Below are positions 45,085-58,166 of a stretch of DNA of 64,000 nucleotides, piece by piece. The translations under genes were made by a program, and so were the position numbers. Below the pieces are notes generated by a model. It saw only the letters and a list, made by a program, of their open reading frames with translations. It ran no database searches and was not told the origin of the DNA. This DNA is from Linnemannia elongata (taxonomy: Eukaryota > Mortierellomycota > Mortierellomycetes > Mortierellales > Mortierellaceae), in NCBI GenBank assembly GCA_036320915.1, contig JAXBDG010000011.1, positions 1,882,501 through 1,946,500 of the forward strand, given 5' to 3'. Position 1 is the stretch's first letter. Each line of letters starts with the position of its first letter.

Positions 45085-45794
45085 ACAAGGGTAGACACAA
45101 GAAAGAGCGGAGCAAATAAATAATTTTGTAAATGATAAGCCTAGGGTGCGGAAAGATAGCTGCATACCGTTTTCTACCGTGTTTCCTACTTGCTACCCCC
45201 TCACTACTACTGTTCACCGCCATGCCTATCTCTCTTACTCTTTAGTCGGATTTTGTATGTTATTGGTCGCACCCTCATCCTCACCTCTCACCTACGGGAT
45301 TTTGGTTCTTTGATTGCTGTGACAGAAAAAAAAGAACCAGAGGAGGAAAGCTACATTGAAAAGAAGTAAGAGTCGAAACGGGACGGGGAAAGTTGTTGGG
45401 AGATTTTGTAGGTAACATGACTATACATGCACATTGGTGTGTCCTCTTGGCGGATCAATCTCAATCCGCTTCAGCTCTCGCTCGCTCACCCGCCCTCTCA
45501 ATCTAGACTCTGATTTTTCTTGGTTTTTTTTTACAGCTGCACCAGTAGTGAGTCGTAGAAGGACTACGCAAGTTTGACGTACTCATACAAAAGAGGCATC
45601 GTTTTTCGTTTTTTGTTTTTTCTGTTTAAGAATAACAGAGGTTGCTTTCATTCAGGCACCATTCAATCGACAAAAGTAGTTGGAAATAGCACTCCTGAGT
45701 GAGAAGGCAAGAAGAGAGGAAGGCTCATGTTCATTCTATGTAAGACTAATCGCTTGGAGAAAAGAAAGTGAACATCGAGAGGTGAGAAGTTGGA

Positions 45795-46080
45795 GAGTGC
45801 CCTGATCAAGGTCCCCGAACCATCTTCGGTGGGCACCCTTCAGGGAGCTCTTAGTGTCAGCCGTTTAATGATCAAGAAGAGCACGGTAGCCTGCTAAGGT
45901 AGTCGACGAGAGGACGAACATTGTCCATGGACTCGTCATCCTCCTCTGAAATGTCCACATGTTCAGTGTATCATTCATGATCTATGAGGTTCTAGAAATG
46001 TATTTTGGCCTCATTGACAACAGTTTTTCGTACTCCTCAATCCTCATATCTCATATCATCAGTGTTATCATCGCTCATGT
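45795..46080. pseudogene. Possible decayed coding fragment (strand uncertain)
   Basis: An island of normal-complexity DNA in the spacer. The plus frame near 45796-45897 reads LESALIKVPEPSSVGTLQGA and onward to a stop. On the minus strand three short frames read MSDDNTDDMRYED, EEYEKLLSMRPKYIS and VDISEEDDESMDNVRPLVDY, broken by stops and frame changes. Both cannot be coding; the minus set looks like a frameshifted remnant. I recognise no family. Confidence 0.25.
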
Positions 46081-46376
46081 TTGTGCCTGAACAGCCCTTG
46101 AACTGGGAGAGGGTAGCATGTCGAGAGAGCCATATCAACATCCATTTTTTATTATTATGGCTGAAGAAGAAGAAGTAGCTATCATTTTCGATGTCAGCAA
46201 CACAAACACATTTTTTCATACCAGAGAAAAATGATAACAAGGATAAGGAAGCACCAAAGGAGCGCAAGCGAGGCAGGTAAAAAAAAAGGAAGAAGACAAA
46301 CGGCAAGTGTCCAAGAAAAGAAAAAACAGGAGCGCAGAAATTACATGATAACACTAGAACAAGTGGAGAATGAAGC

Positions 46377-46419
46377 GGAGGTGTTTAAGGAATGTTATCA
46401 TGGGCAAGATAACACCTCC
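46377..46419. repeat. 9 bp inverted repeat GGAGGTGTT / AACACCTCC
   Basis: Perfect arms at 46377-46385 and 46411-46419 around a 25-base loop. A further GATAACA block near 46347 and GATAAC near 46409 add local symmetry. Modest evidence of structure. Confidence 0.5.
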
Positions 46420-49300
46420 ACCCCCTTGGGTCTTATCTTCGGGCCTTGAGCAAGATGAATAAAAGCCGAGGATCAACCCCCCTTTTGTTCACTCATTGTT
46501 TTTTTCCCTCCTCTCTCTTCTCTTTGACATCCATGGTTATGTTTTTTTTTTCTTTGTTTGTGTTTGTTGCTGTTGTTTCGGCAAGACTAAAGGCTGAATG
46601 GTTGCACAAAAAACAAACAAAAACAAAGAACAACGTAAACAAACCATCCCCCTCCCACTCAACCTCTGCCCTGAATCTTGCCCCCGGACACGAGCACCAG
46701 TCTACCTCCCTCCTCCCTCTCTACCTCCCTCTCTCGCCCATCTACATCTCTCCCATCTTAAAACAAACGTAAGAGTAGGTTTGCTGCACGGTTTGTACTT
46801 CTTTTTGTGCTCCAGGAAGGAATTGAAGAACGAAGCCGACCAGGCTGTTGTTTATTTTTTTATTCGCTAAGTGTAGTAAGTAACCGGGGGGCAGGTTTGG
46901 CGGGCCGAGCCAAAGAGGAGGGAAATGGACAACCTATGTTCTAGGAGGGACAAGAGAGGAAGAGTAAGTGAGGTGGCCACTGAGCACAAAGCACTCTAGG
47001 ACGATCACTTTCTCTTTCTTTTCCATGCAATCGATCGACCTCGGTTCCCTTGCCTCTGAACATTCATCAATAAACGATCACTGAGAAAGAGAGAGAGGGG
47101 GGGGGGGGGGGGGGGTGGGCAGTGAGAGGGTAACCGGCTCGGTGATTTTTCCTTGTATTTGGTTATTCCCTTGCTGGCCACAAACCTTCGTCTACATCTT
47201 CACCCATGGACTATCGAAGAAAAAGTTCGGTTCTACTTCGACAAGGTTCATTACCCTTCCACTCCAACATTCCCTCAACACTCCTTCCATTTACACAATA
47301 CGGCCAACTGTCTTTTCTCTATCAAACAATTGTGTGTCTGTGGACTGCATCTTCATTCATTTTGTGAGGGCAATTCACCAAGAGGCATATCTAAGTTCAA
47401 AAGGGATGATAACATGGACAAGGGTGACATCGTTGTGCAGTACTCATACGATACGATAATGGATAATCGGACTATGACAAAAACAACAACAATAAACCAA
47501 TTTATGAGCCAGCCCCCTTCTGCTCGACTAGTTTCGACGGTGAGAAGAAACGAGAGGAAAACTCTGTTTGCAGGTCCGTCCCCTCTTACACTACTTCAAA
47601 GAAAGACAATCGGTGTCTGTCTCTCAATTGTTCACGGATACAAGATTTCAGGCAACTTATTTTTTTGTTGTCATCCAACACCACCACCCAGCGCCTCTTC
47701 TTTCTGACTTTGTTGGTTATCTGTCCATTCTCTTAATACTTCACGGCGTCTTGTGCAACCATCGTAAAGGGACAGTTTGAACAACGACAACAAATGCAAA
47801 ATGGCATGAGAAGAGAGAGGAGTTGAACCAAAATTGGGTCCGAGTCCGACTCGAGGAACAAGATGAGGGAGATTATGCGAATACTTGCCATTAAGTACTA
47901 CCCCCCTTCCTTTTCCTCATCCTCACCCTTGGCCCTTGTTCTGTCTTTTTTTTTTTTTTTTTTTTTTTCTTTCAAAGGTTGTTTATGTCAATCCCGCATG
48001 GTTTACTCTAAAGTATCCGAGACCGACAGTTTGGGCGTATAGGCTTTCCCCTTGTCCTCTTTTCCCTCTCACTCTTGTCCCTTATCCTTATCCCTTTCCC
48101 TCGTTTTTCTCACTGTCTATTGAGCAGCAGTCTTTTTGTTTATTTGTATTTTTCTTTCCCATGCGATAAAGTCAAAATTGGGGGCCACGAACCAGTTCAT
48201 CAAGATAAACCCTACTCTTTATTCACTGGTCCACACCTGTGTCAGCCAAACAGAGAAGGACCTGGCTTTGGGCTGAGTTTGCACTCTTATCTCTCCCTCT
48301 TCGTTCGTTCCAATTGACCAAAAGGAGAAAAAAAAGAGGCTGGGGTGAGAGAACTCTACTTACGAGTCTGAATTTCAGGGCATAGTGGGCGAATGGGACA
48401 AAATAGGGAAGGAAAAGGGACTCGATAGTATGTTTTGGTGGCACAGAGTCTGTTTTTGTTGCTGAAACTTGGTAGTTGATTTTCCTCTATCACTACCAAT
48501 ATTTCTTGCCTTTATCTTTCAATCCTTCTCGTCGGTTTTATTTGTTGTTGTTGATCGTGTTATTTATTACCAGGAAAAATGGTGGGGATGTCGCGCGAAT
48601 GTTCTCTCCTAGAATCAGTTTCTAGGATTACCTCCCAATGCTAGGTCACCTTGATATTTTTTGTCTTTGACAAATTTTGGATGAATTGGACTTGCCGAGC
48701 CGAAAAGAGGGCTAAGCCATTGTTCAAAAAGCCACCAGCCCTTGGATTAACAATCATTTTGCTGGAGTTTGAAGATGAGAATCTCTCTGGTTGACTGACT
48801 GGTTGGCGGATGGAGTAATATCCATTCAAAAGCTGGTTTCTGCGAACTGGAAAGCGTTTTTGTGGTTGAAAACATGGTTGAAGGGTTGAGTAGCTGGAGG
48901 ATGGAGTGGTAACACTCTATTCAATAGCTGCGGCGCCCATTCGATCATCACTGCTTCGACCGTACTTCAATCGCTCGACCTCGCCCTTGATGGCGCTTGC
49001 ATTCTGTTGCTTTCTGCTAATGTTTGTGTTGGTGCTGATCGTAGTGGGTTCGTAATGGTCAATAGAGGGGACCATACAATCACAAGCATACCTTTTTTTT
49101 CGTTTGTGTTCACTCTCCCTCCTTCAATGCAAGAGAAGAGGCGTATTTTTTCCCTCTTATGTCCATGTACGATGCTCGGCAGTAGCGAGTTGGTTCGTAG
49201 TGCACCTGCAGCTCCAGGTTAGACTAAAAGCAGCTCAAGTCATGCTCCCCTCTTGCCTTTTGAATTTCTCGCTTTTCTTTTTCTTTATTGTGGTTCTCAC

Positions 49301-49331
<31 letters not shown>

Positions 49332-52300
49332 CCTCGTTGTATTATGCAACCAAGGATACAAAGCAATACTTCATGCTTGGCCAAGGTCAGGTCAACATTG
49401 GAATCCAGCTAGGAAAAAAAAAAATACAACCATAAACAAGCACACATGGGGGATCGTTCAGCTCACACTGCCTCAAGCCCAAAGTTGTTCGAATGGTTCT
49501 CGTTTCCTTTTTTTGTGTCTGAAGAAGGAAGTTCCGAGAGGTACATTCATATTTTCGGCGCATTATTGTGCGTCCAGGCACCGGCATAAAAAATAAAATA
49601 GCCCAACATGCTTTTTTGTTTTGCTTTTTTTGCTTCTCAGCAAGACCCAAATATGAGTGCGGGGGCACAAGAGAACGAAGAACATACTCCTGTCTTCTAG
49701 TTCCGTCATCCGACTGAACTAAGGAGAAAAAAAAATAACCAGAAATGAACCCCCGACAAAAAGGACCTCGCCTGCAAACGTGTTAGTGGCATGAGGAGGA
49801 GGAGGAAGAGAGCGGATGAGAAAAAAAAAATGTACTGCTATTATACAAGGAATAAGGAATCCAGAGCTTCTTCAATGGTTTTTTTGTCGCATGGAGCTGC
49901 ACTGTCACTGGTCAAGAGTCGAAACCATTGATACTTACAAAGTGTATCGCTGCTTGAAATATATAAATGCAGCAGGTCAGGTACTGCACATCCATTGCTC
50001 ATGTTCAAGATTCAGCTCCAGATATGAATTGTAATAAGTCTACTCACCCTTCACCATCACTTCACCCCCGCCTTTCAACCTCCTCTCAACTTTGTGCATG
50101 AACCTAGAACCAAATTGCTACTCGCGTTGTTTTGTTCATCTCTGGTTCCTTTTACCCCAACAAGAACATTTGTTCATCTCTTTTCTGGTTTTCAGCAATT
50201 GGTTAAAGAAAAGACTTGGTTGAAAGCAAAAAAAAAAAAGAAAATGTGTGCGTGGTGTTGTTCAAAAAAATAAATAAATAGCTTATCGCTATCACGGCTC
50301 CCTAGAAATGTTTGTTTACATTTTTTTCGCTTTGTTTGTGTGTGTTTGTGTGTGTCCGTGGCCTTATTTGGAGGTACTGTCCCTCCTCTGTCTCTCTTGC
50401 TCTTCTGTCCCTGTCTCTGCCTTGTCTGTGTTGTCATCAACACTCCCCATCTCCTCTACTCTGCCCGCAGAACATGATAAAATAAGAGCACTAAATAACT
50501 TTTCGGCACATTTGTATTCATCGTCATTGTCAACCGCTCGAAGCTCGATTGTGAAGGGGAGAGGGAGGGGAGGAGTGTCGGCGAACTCTATTTTCTAGTC
50601 GACAAGATGGCTTCAGCCAATCAGCGCACGATAGACCTTAGGATTGAACACCCTCTCAACGCACTCAACGCACACGGTGACACAAAACAAAACACCGTAA
50701 CCTCTTTATTATCAAACTCTTTATTCAAGGTCAGAGACGATTCCAAGAAATAGGGAAAGAAAAACCAGGGATGTGTCCGTGGGTTGGAGGTGGGGTGGTT
50801 GGGGTTGAAGGTCTTTTTTGTTTGCCGAGTGCTGTTAGTAAGTGTCAGTGCTTTTTTTCTTTCAACAACAGTCATTGAGAGGCAGTGCTTCAATGCCTTG
50901 TCAATAAGAGAAAGAAAGATAACGACTGATTGCTGATTGCTGTTGAAGACGCCATAAGAAAATCAGAGGGCGTTTTTCCTGATCCCTTCTGGCACTACTT
51001 CCACAACAACCCACACAAACAAACAAGAACAAAAAAACACACAGGATACAAGAAATCAAAATAATAATTGTGGAAATGGGCGCAAATCAAGATAATATAA
51101 AGTTGGAATTTTGTGTTTTGTTTTTTTGTTGTTGTTGTTGCTTTGTGTTCCTCGAAACGATGGACAAATGTTGTTGGCCCTCACTGAGAAAGGATTGAGA
51201 GAAGAGGAAACAGGGGATGGAGAGGTTGTCCATGTCCTCAAATGAGTATTAGAGCGTTTTGTTGCATGTTGTTGACACTTACAAGTGCATGCTTTATTTA
51301 CTTATTGATAATGGCTATCTCCTGCTATCTGATTGAGACAAAAAATGAAAGAAAAAAGAGAAAGGAAGGGGATGATGCACTAAAGAGAAATAATGCACAG
51401 TCGTTATGGACGTGATCAACTTGTTCTTTTCTTCTCGTTCTAGAGCGAAATCCATGCCATGTCCATGACCTTGGCTGAAATCTGTCAACAAACAAACAAC
51501 ATTAACCAGGATAAGAAAGAACCCCTTTGCTCTTGTTTGTCAACAAAAGATAAACCCTTTTCTGCACCCTCCTTTCCTTTCCTTTCCTATCCTAGGAGGG
51601 TGTTATCAATTATACTACATGAGGTAATAAAGGGAGCCAGCAGCCCAAGTAGATCTCAGTGCCGGATAATCATTGGCGACATGTAGGAATTTCTCCTTGG
51701 CCGAGTGCGCTATGGTTTGTCTCTCAAATCGGACATTTCTTTTTCTTTTTTCTTTGTGCTAATCATCTCTCCACAACACAGTAGAAGCGTGAGGGAGAAG
51801 GAATAGCTGTAGAGGGGATGAGATCTCGTTGGTTACATTGGGATGTTCCATGGCCGCGTGCACAAAATGAGGCGAATCGACCCAATGAGAGCGAGCGAGA
51901 AAGTGACCTCTGAGACTCCAACGGTTGTCATAGTCCAACAACTATCACTAAAAAGATAACGATTGCCCATTTGTTGACCAAGGCTTGTTGGATGGCTATC
52001 CCCCTAAATGCGCCCAATTAGAAAAGGTTCATTTTGGTACATCTTGTAAAAGTACAAGGTTGGGGTAGAAGGAAGAAGGTAACGAGGGTTTTGGAGATTG
52101 CGTGGAGAAATATGCTACCGAACGAGACTTGATAAAGATGGTTTTCGTTTCTTTGGTTAGGAACAGTAAGGGATCGAGAACGTGTATAGATCGGACTCGC
52201 AAAAAAAAAGTTGTGGGAGGGACAAGGAAATGCATGATGAATGGTTTAACAACTTGGAATGAAAAGTAAGAGTCTTTCATGCAAGATAGCAATGGTTCCT

Positions 52301-53832
52301 TTTTCTTGTTCTGAGCATTTGTCATGAAGATACAAGCACGTCCTCCCCACACATACATTCACGAAAAAGAACAATGTCAAGAAGGGAAAGAAAGAAAAAC
52401 AAAGCTATCTCCCCGTACCATCATGTCGCGCCTCAAATCCCCCAAAAGATCCTCCTCCACAAAGGCTCTCGACTCCTTTGTTCTAAGTTCATTTTTCTTT
52501 CTCCTCCACATGAGTAAGTACCTACAGGCAACATCTACTTTGGAGAAGAGTAACAGCAGAGAAAAGTGAATTGGTTTGTATGTTTGTGTTTGTCTTTGTG
52601 AGATAAGCAAGAACAACACAACAGCCTTTCGCATCTTCTCGTCTTTCCTTCTCCATGTTCCCTTTGTCTGTGTGAATTGATGTGCTTCGCCGAGCAGATG
52701 AAATGGGACTGCTGTTTGGTGTTTGTTTATGTTTGCTGATAACGTGTTAGTGGCGTGTTGATTAGCTTTGACTCTCCAAACTCTAACTTGACCCAGGTTC
52801 ACGGACAAACAAAACAACAACAGCTAACAGGCCTGACCAAGAAATGTATCATTGGCAACGCAATGGGTGGACAATCTCAAATGTCAAACGAAGGGAGAGG
52901 TAGCCCCTATCGTTCATTCATTCGTTGGGGAAAGGGGAGGAGGAATTATCTTGTTTGGGTGCAGCTGGACCCTGATGCCTCGCAATTGGCACTAGTCCAA
53001 CAGGGGAAAGAAACCGACCTGTCCATTTTTTTTCTCCGCACAAGTAAGAACAAGTATTCAGGTGTACAAGTGCACTTCATTTGTGAGAAGCAAGAGGTAA
53101 CCAGTTCAGGGTTCGTTCTCCTCTTTTATTTTTTCTTCAAAGGAAGAACTATGTAACTGAAAAAAATAGAGAGCCAATTTGACCCGGATGGTTCAAATGA
53201 GGAGTGGAAGGAGGAGATCGTATGCTATGGTGGGTAATATTTTACCATACCCGTTGAACATCCCTTTTTCCATTTTCCTTGCCCTCCACAGACAAGACAA
53301 GATGGAAACCTGTGTAAAATGAAAGTCTCAGGCATGAATACTTTGGCGATTGAATTGATTTGACTAAGATGTCAATGGCACTAGAAAACCCTAGTCAAAA
53401 AATAAAAAAGAGAGCATTTGAGTTAGTTCGTTAACTTTGAATACTATCCTCTTCTCCCTACTCGCATGCCAAGGTTTTTCTGAGTGTCAGGTCCAGCCCA
53501 AGTGTGCTGGAAACGGTTTTCCCTCTTTTTCGTTTCATTTTTTTATGCGTGTGTGCGTGGAAAGAGATACTCATTCATTCATTCATTCATTCATGCACAT
53601 ATTCATGCTAGTTTGAATAACAAAATAAAATATTCTATTGGTACCTGCCCTTTTTTTCTTTCTTTCCTTTCGTCCCTTTGACATGTCCATGTCACCCCCC
53701 TCCTTTTGGCCTCATTCCTCTTTTGGTGCAATACTCTCTCTACTGCTCTTCTTTTCGTTTTCCTCTCCACGGATCCCAAAAGAGAAAGCAACAACCTTCT
53801 TCACACTCACCCTTTCTTGGACCGACTCTTTC

Positions 53833-53840
53833 TATAAAAG
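53833..53840 (+). promoter_or_regulatory. TATA box (TATAAAAG) of hexose-type transporter
   Basis: TATAAAAG lies 208 bases before the ATG at 54048 and is followed by CT-rich DNA that would form the initiator and leader, the same layout as the permease. Confidence 0.65.
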
Positions 53841-54047
53841 ACGGAGATCCCCCGCAACTCTTTTCTTGCTCTTCACTGTTCTCTACAGCCAACTCCTCTC
53901 CTCCTACCTTCCACTTCCTCCCACTCCTCTTCGATTTGTACATTTCTCTTTCATTCACCCCTGTTCCTTTCTGTATATTTTCTCTACTACTACTCTTAAT
54001 TTAATACCTTCCTCCCACAAACTTTCTCGTCCTTGAACACTTCAACC

Positions 54048-55715
54048 ATGTCCAAGTACTCCCTTTTGAACAACGTCTATTTCTTGGGCGGTTTCGCCAC
54101 CATGGGCGGGTAAGCAACCTTTCTACATTTCATCCCTGCTACTGTTCGCTGAAATGAAAACGGATCCTGTACAATGCATTGATCGATCGATTGATTTTTT
54201 CCTAACCCCCCAACCCCCTTTTTTTCTCCCATGCTTACCTATAGTATGCTCTTTGGTTTCGATATCTCGTCCATGTCCGGAGTCGTCGGTACTGAACGTT
54301 ACCAAAACTACTTCAACCGCCCCTCGTCTTCCCTCCAGGGTGGTATCGTCGCCTCCATGGCCGCTGGTTCCTTCTTGGGCGCTCTCCTCGCCGGTCCCCT
54401 CGGTGACAAGATCTCCCGTAAGCGCACCATCATGCTCGCCGCGACCATCTGGATTATCGGATCCATCATCCAGTGCGCTGCCCAGAACGTTGCTATGCTT
54501 ATTGTCGGTCGTATCATCAACGGTGTTGCTGTCGGTTTGGCTTCCATGATCGTCCCCGTCTACCAGTCCGAGATTGCCCCCAAGAACATCCGTGGTCGTA
54601 TTGTCTCCCTCCAGCAGTGGGCCATCACCTGGGGTATCTTGATCCAGTACTTCATCCAGTACGGTTGCTCCTTCATTGAGTCCGACGCCGCCTTCCGTAT
54701 CCCCTGGGGTATCCAGGTCGTTCCCGGTCTCATCCTCCTTGCCGGTATCTCTCTCTTCCCTTTCTCCCCCCGTTGGTTGGCTGATCAGGGTCGTGCAGAG
54801 GAAGCCCTCGATGTCCTTGCCAACCTCCGCGCTAACGGTGACAGGAACCACCCCGAAGTCCAGGCAGAGTTCAAGGAGATCCAGGACGCCATCACCTTCG
54901 ACCGCACCCTCGCCGCCCGCTCGTACTCTGAACTCTTCAAGACCCCCAACTCTCGCCGTGTCTTCCTCGGAATCACCCTCCAGTCCTGGTCCCAGTTGAC
55001 TGGTATGAACGTTGCCATGTACTACATCGTCTTCATCTTCCAGGGTGCCGGAATCACCGGTCAGAACGCCAACCTCCAGGCCTCTTCCATCCAGTACGTC
55101 CTCAACGTCCTCATGACTATCCCCGCCATCCTCTTCATCGACCGCTGGGGTCGTCGTCCCGTTCTCATCATCGGCTCCATCTTCATGGCCCTCTGGCTCT
55201 TCCTCATCGGTGGTCTCATGGGCGCCTACGGATCCGCGCTCGTTTCTCCTGGCAACGCAACTACCACCTGGGCTATTCAGGGCAACGACTCGGCCTCCCA
55301 CGCCGTCATCGCCTGCTCCTACCTCTTCGTCTGCTCTTTCGCCATCTCTTGGGGTCCCGTCTCTTGGACCTACCCCGCTGAGATCTACCCTCTCCGCATT
55401 CGTTCTAAGGCCGTCTCCCTCTCCACTGCTTCCAACTGGGCCTTCAACTTTGCTCTCGCCTACGCTGTTCCCCCACTTCTCGAGTCCATCCAGTACCGCA
55501 CCTACTTCATCTTCGGAGGCTTCTGTGTTGCCATGACCATCCACGTCTTCTTCATGTTCCCCGAGACCAAGGGCCGCACTCTGGAGGAGATGGACCAGAT
55601 CTTCAACTCTGATGTTCCCATGTTCAAGGCCTGGGAGGCTTCCAAGATCCCCACCACCTCCCGCATCGAGTACGACATTGAGCAGAAGTCTGAGATCACC
55701 GAGGAGAAGAAGTAA
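54048..55715 (+). CDS. MFS sugar (hexose-type) transporter
   Basis: Twelve-span sugar/proton symporter or facilitator of the plasma membrane. Exons 54048-54109 and 54245-55715 give 510 residues. The motif order is that of the sugar-porter family: GGMLFGFDISSMSGV in TM1, GDKISRKRT in the first loop, GRIINGVAVGLASMIVPVYQ then SEIAPKNIRG, QLTGMNVAMYYIV in TM7, DRWGRRPV, and PETKGRTLEEMD after TM12. The N terminus before TM1 is very short. Yeast Stl1 and hexose transporters are relatives; substrate (glucose, other hexose, glycerol) is not determinable. Codons are almost all C-ending, even more than in the permease, indicating very high expression. The antisense strand is therefore open over long stretches, which is not coding. 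Confidence 0.95.
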
Positions 55716-56169
55716 AAATCTATCTCTTCTTTTTTTTTACGGGATCAAACAGCAACAACAACAATAAGTACTAGTCATTCAGGAACAAAACAAACGTCAA
55801 CAGACAGGGGCGATCCTGTCTTTTTCTTGTTGGTTTTCTTCTCATCTTTTTTATATATTTGAATGTAACCAGCTTCAATACCCATTTAGCAAACTTTTAT
55901 CTATTGCAATAATAAAAAACGCACCATAAAAAAAATCCATTACATGTTCACAATGGCATAAGCAGAAGGCGAGGTGGTCGCATTGGTAGGAGGAGTATAA
56001 AGGGTAGTTACAAGGACAACACAAAACGAGTATGTGTGCAAAGACTGGGCAAAAGAAAGACATGGTAAATGAATTGCGATAGGTGTGAGGTATAGATGTA
56101 GAAGTGCGAAGGAGCAACACCAACCAGCAAATCGTGAGAAAAGCAAAGATATCAAAAGAGGAAAGGCGT
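55716..56169. other. Convergent 3' spacer
   Basis: 3' flanks of the transporter and of the disordered-protein gene. AT-rich, AATAATAAA near 55908. No gene is seen. Confidence 0.6.
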
Positions 56170-58166
56170 TTAGCCAAACACAGATCGAAGCATCTGGTGA
56201 AGGGTCGCGCAACTGGACTGTAACTCCATTGTATCATTGCGGAGTTGGTTTGAGTGGCGCTGGTCAATTATATCCAGATGCTCCTGCCACTGCGTCAAGG
56301 CACTCTGATTGGCACCGTCTTGCTCCATGCCATCAATCCTGTCCAGTAGGCCAGCTCGCTCGAAATTATATTGCTCCACTGTAGCGAGAATATCCTTCGC
56401 TCCTTTGATCGCCTTTTGTACCTCCCCTAACGATACAACACAAACCAAAAAAAAAGTCAGCACTGACATCAATTTTAACGTTCAGAAACAGAGCCAACAA
56501 CAAAATCAAACGCGTCGTGGAGTATGTTACCTTTCAGCTTCATCCGCACAGGCGGATACTGGATGCCCAGAGGAGTAGCCGGACCAGGCGTGTCGGGTCG
56601 GCTCAAGTGGTGCGTCGGTGTCGGAATCCTAGATGGCGAAGAGTCAAACGCGTCATTATGTCCGACCAAAGAGGCAATATGGACCGGCTGTTGGAGGTAG
56701 AGCTGCAGCAGAGTGCAGTAGTCCTTGAAAGAGCTCATGCACTCCGTGAACTCTCTGTTTGCCTTGATAATGGTAGTTTGGGGGTTCATATCGCCTGCGC
56801 GTGACGGCATCGACGACGGTCCCTCCTTGTCGTCCAGAGGGCGCGGTGGAATCTGCATCTCATAATCAGGGCCAGGTTCTGGTCTCGCAAAGACCTCATC
56901 TCCTGGAGCAGCGTGCTCGTCATCGTGTATACTCTCAGACGGGAACAGGATGTTATCGCTAGTGGACTCTGAGCGTTCAATGGTCAATCCATGATCTCGC
57001 TTGCGCTTCCTTCCAGCCTCTGAACCCTCGTCTGATGATGAATCACGACTGGCATCTGATTGTTGAGGCAAAATCTTGGAGTCTGACTCGTCAAGGGCAG
57101 TTGTCGCAAAAGGGGGCGACTCTGTCGAGAGTCGCTTGACAGAAGCCTTTGTCGGAGGTGTGGTGCATTTCTGGTCGCGGCAATCGTGCACATTACGCTC
57201 GTCACCTTGAGTGGCCTCTTCCTTCTCCTCATTGATATCGTCCAGGTGTGCATCGTCAGGCTTCGGCTGCTGGATATCCACATCTCGTGAATCCTTAGGT
57301 ACGAGAACAACGCTGTTTTGGCCCTCGTCTCGAGCACCTTGGCAAGGCGTCTCATCCGTCTTGATCCTCGCGGCTTGCACACCAGTATAGATATGAAGCT
57401 TCTTGGACTCGCGAGTAGGGAGTTGACCAAAGTCGTGGGTATGGCCCAAAGCCGCAGAAATCAGTCGCGGGGTCTTGGTCATCGAGCGAACAAGCACGTC
57501 GCATTCCTTGAAGAGTCTTGGTAGCTTCTTGTTCATGATATCTCTGAGTTGACGTTCGATGCCGATGTTGTACCGACGGACCAGAAGGTCCATTTCCGTC
57601 CGCGGCTCATCCGAGAGGGGGCTGATTGTCATAGACGAGGGGGTGGTACTCGACAACGACGACGATGACGTCGATCCATGATAAGCTGTTCCTTTCCGCT
57701 CACTCAACCAACCGGAGGGCGATGAGATCCTCGAGACGGGTGTCCGTCGGCTGGACGAAGGCTGGTCGTTATTAGAGCCTGCGATCTCGACGAAAGACAC
57801 GCGCGATGGTCTGAAGAGGGCCTCCTTGCCACCGTGTTGAGGTCGCAGGGACGTCTTGCTTGTAATTACAGACTCGTCGGCAAGGGGACCTTCCGTGGTG
57901 GACTGATCAGACGGACCTGAGTACTGATCAGATGGACTATAATACTGATCAGATGGATCGGAGTGCGGCCGACGAGGCCATGCCGACACATCCTGCAAGT
58001 CCCACTCAGGCAAAGTGTAGGCGGGCGAGAACGCGAGGTTGGTCAACGAGCTGGGTGGAGACGGCTCACGCTTTCTCGGGTTACGCTGGGCAGAGGTTGT
58101 CAGAGAGACGACGACGGACGGGTCCCCGCTTGGTGGTCGCTGCTTGTAGTCCTTAGGTGACGACAT
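56170..58166 (-). CDS. Hypothetical protein, 630 residues, mostly disordered
   Basis: Exons 56531-58166 and 56170-56426 on the minus strand. Start chosen at MSSPKDYK; the same frame is open further upstream (to 58397) but reads as hydrophobic leader. The first 150 residues are Ser/Pro/Asp-rich with a triplicated (S)DQY motif. A short ordered-looking segment, MDLLVRRYNIGIERQLRDIM and on to ECDVLVRSM, is near 190-230. Then come a long acidic/Ser region with GRKRKRDH (NLS-like) and a helical segment ANREFTECMSSFKDYCTLLQ. The second exon is a predicted coiled coil (VQKAIKGAKDILATVEQYNF, DRIDGMEQDG). I do not recognise it. NLS-like basic patches and coiled-coil end suggest a nuclear scaffold or regulator, as inference. 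Confidence 0.75.
57901..57963. repeat. Three tandem 21 bp coding repeats
   Basis: Units at 57901-57921, 57922-57942 and 57943-57963 share ACTGATCAGAYGGA. On the minus strand they encode heptads built on PSDQY (PSDQYYS, PSDQYSG, PSDQSTT) in the disordered part of the 630-residue protein. Confidence 0.9.

Larger units (their letters stand above)
43810..54047. other. 10.2 kb spacer, no recognised gene
   Basis: Longest gene-free stretch of the window. It contains GA/CT and TG repeats, T-runs (47948-47969, 49300-49328), a G-run (47097-47114), inverted repeats at 45023-45084 and 46377-46419, a possible coding relic at about 45795-46080, and a TCAT repeat at about 53572-53595. The last 400 bases are CT-rich promoter of the hexose transporter, with a TATA box at 53833. 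ORFs here are short, rich in homopolymer translation and unlike known families. Transcribed non-coding RNA is possible but not shown. Confidence 0.5.

Noticed and set aside
53572..53595. TCAT repeat as possible telomeric or CRISPR-type repeat
   Set aside because: Simple tetranucleotide microsatellite without spacers.
54123..55544. 473-codon minus-strand ORF
   Set aside because: Antisense of the hexose-type transporter, same codon-bias effect, Gly/Asp/Glu-rich nonsense.
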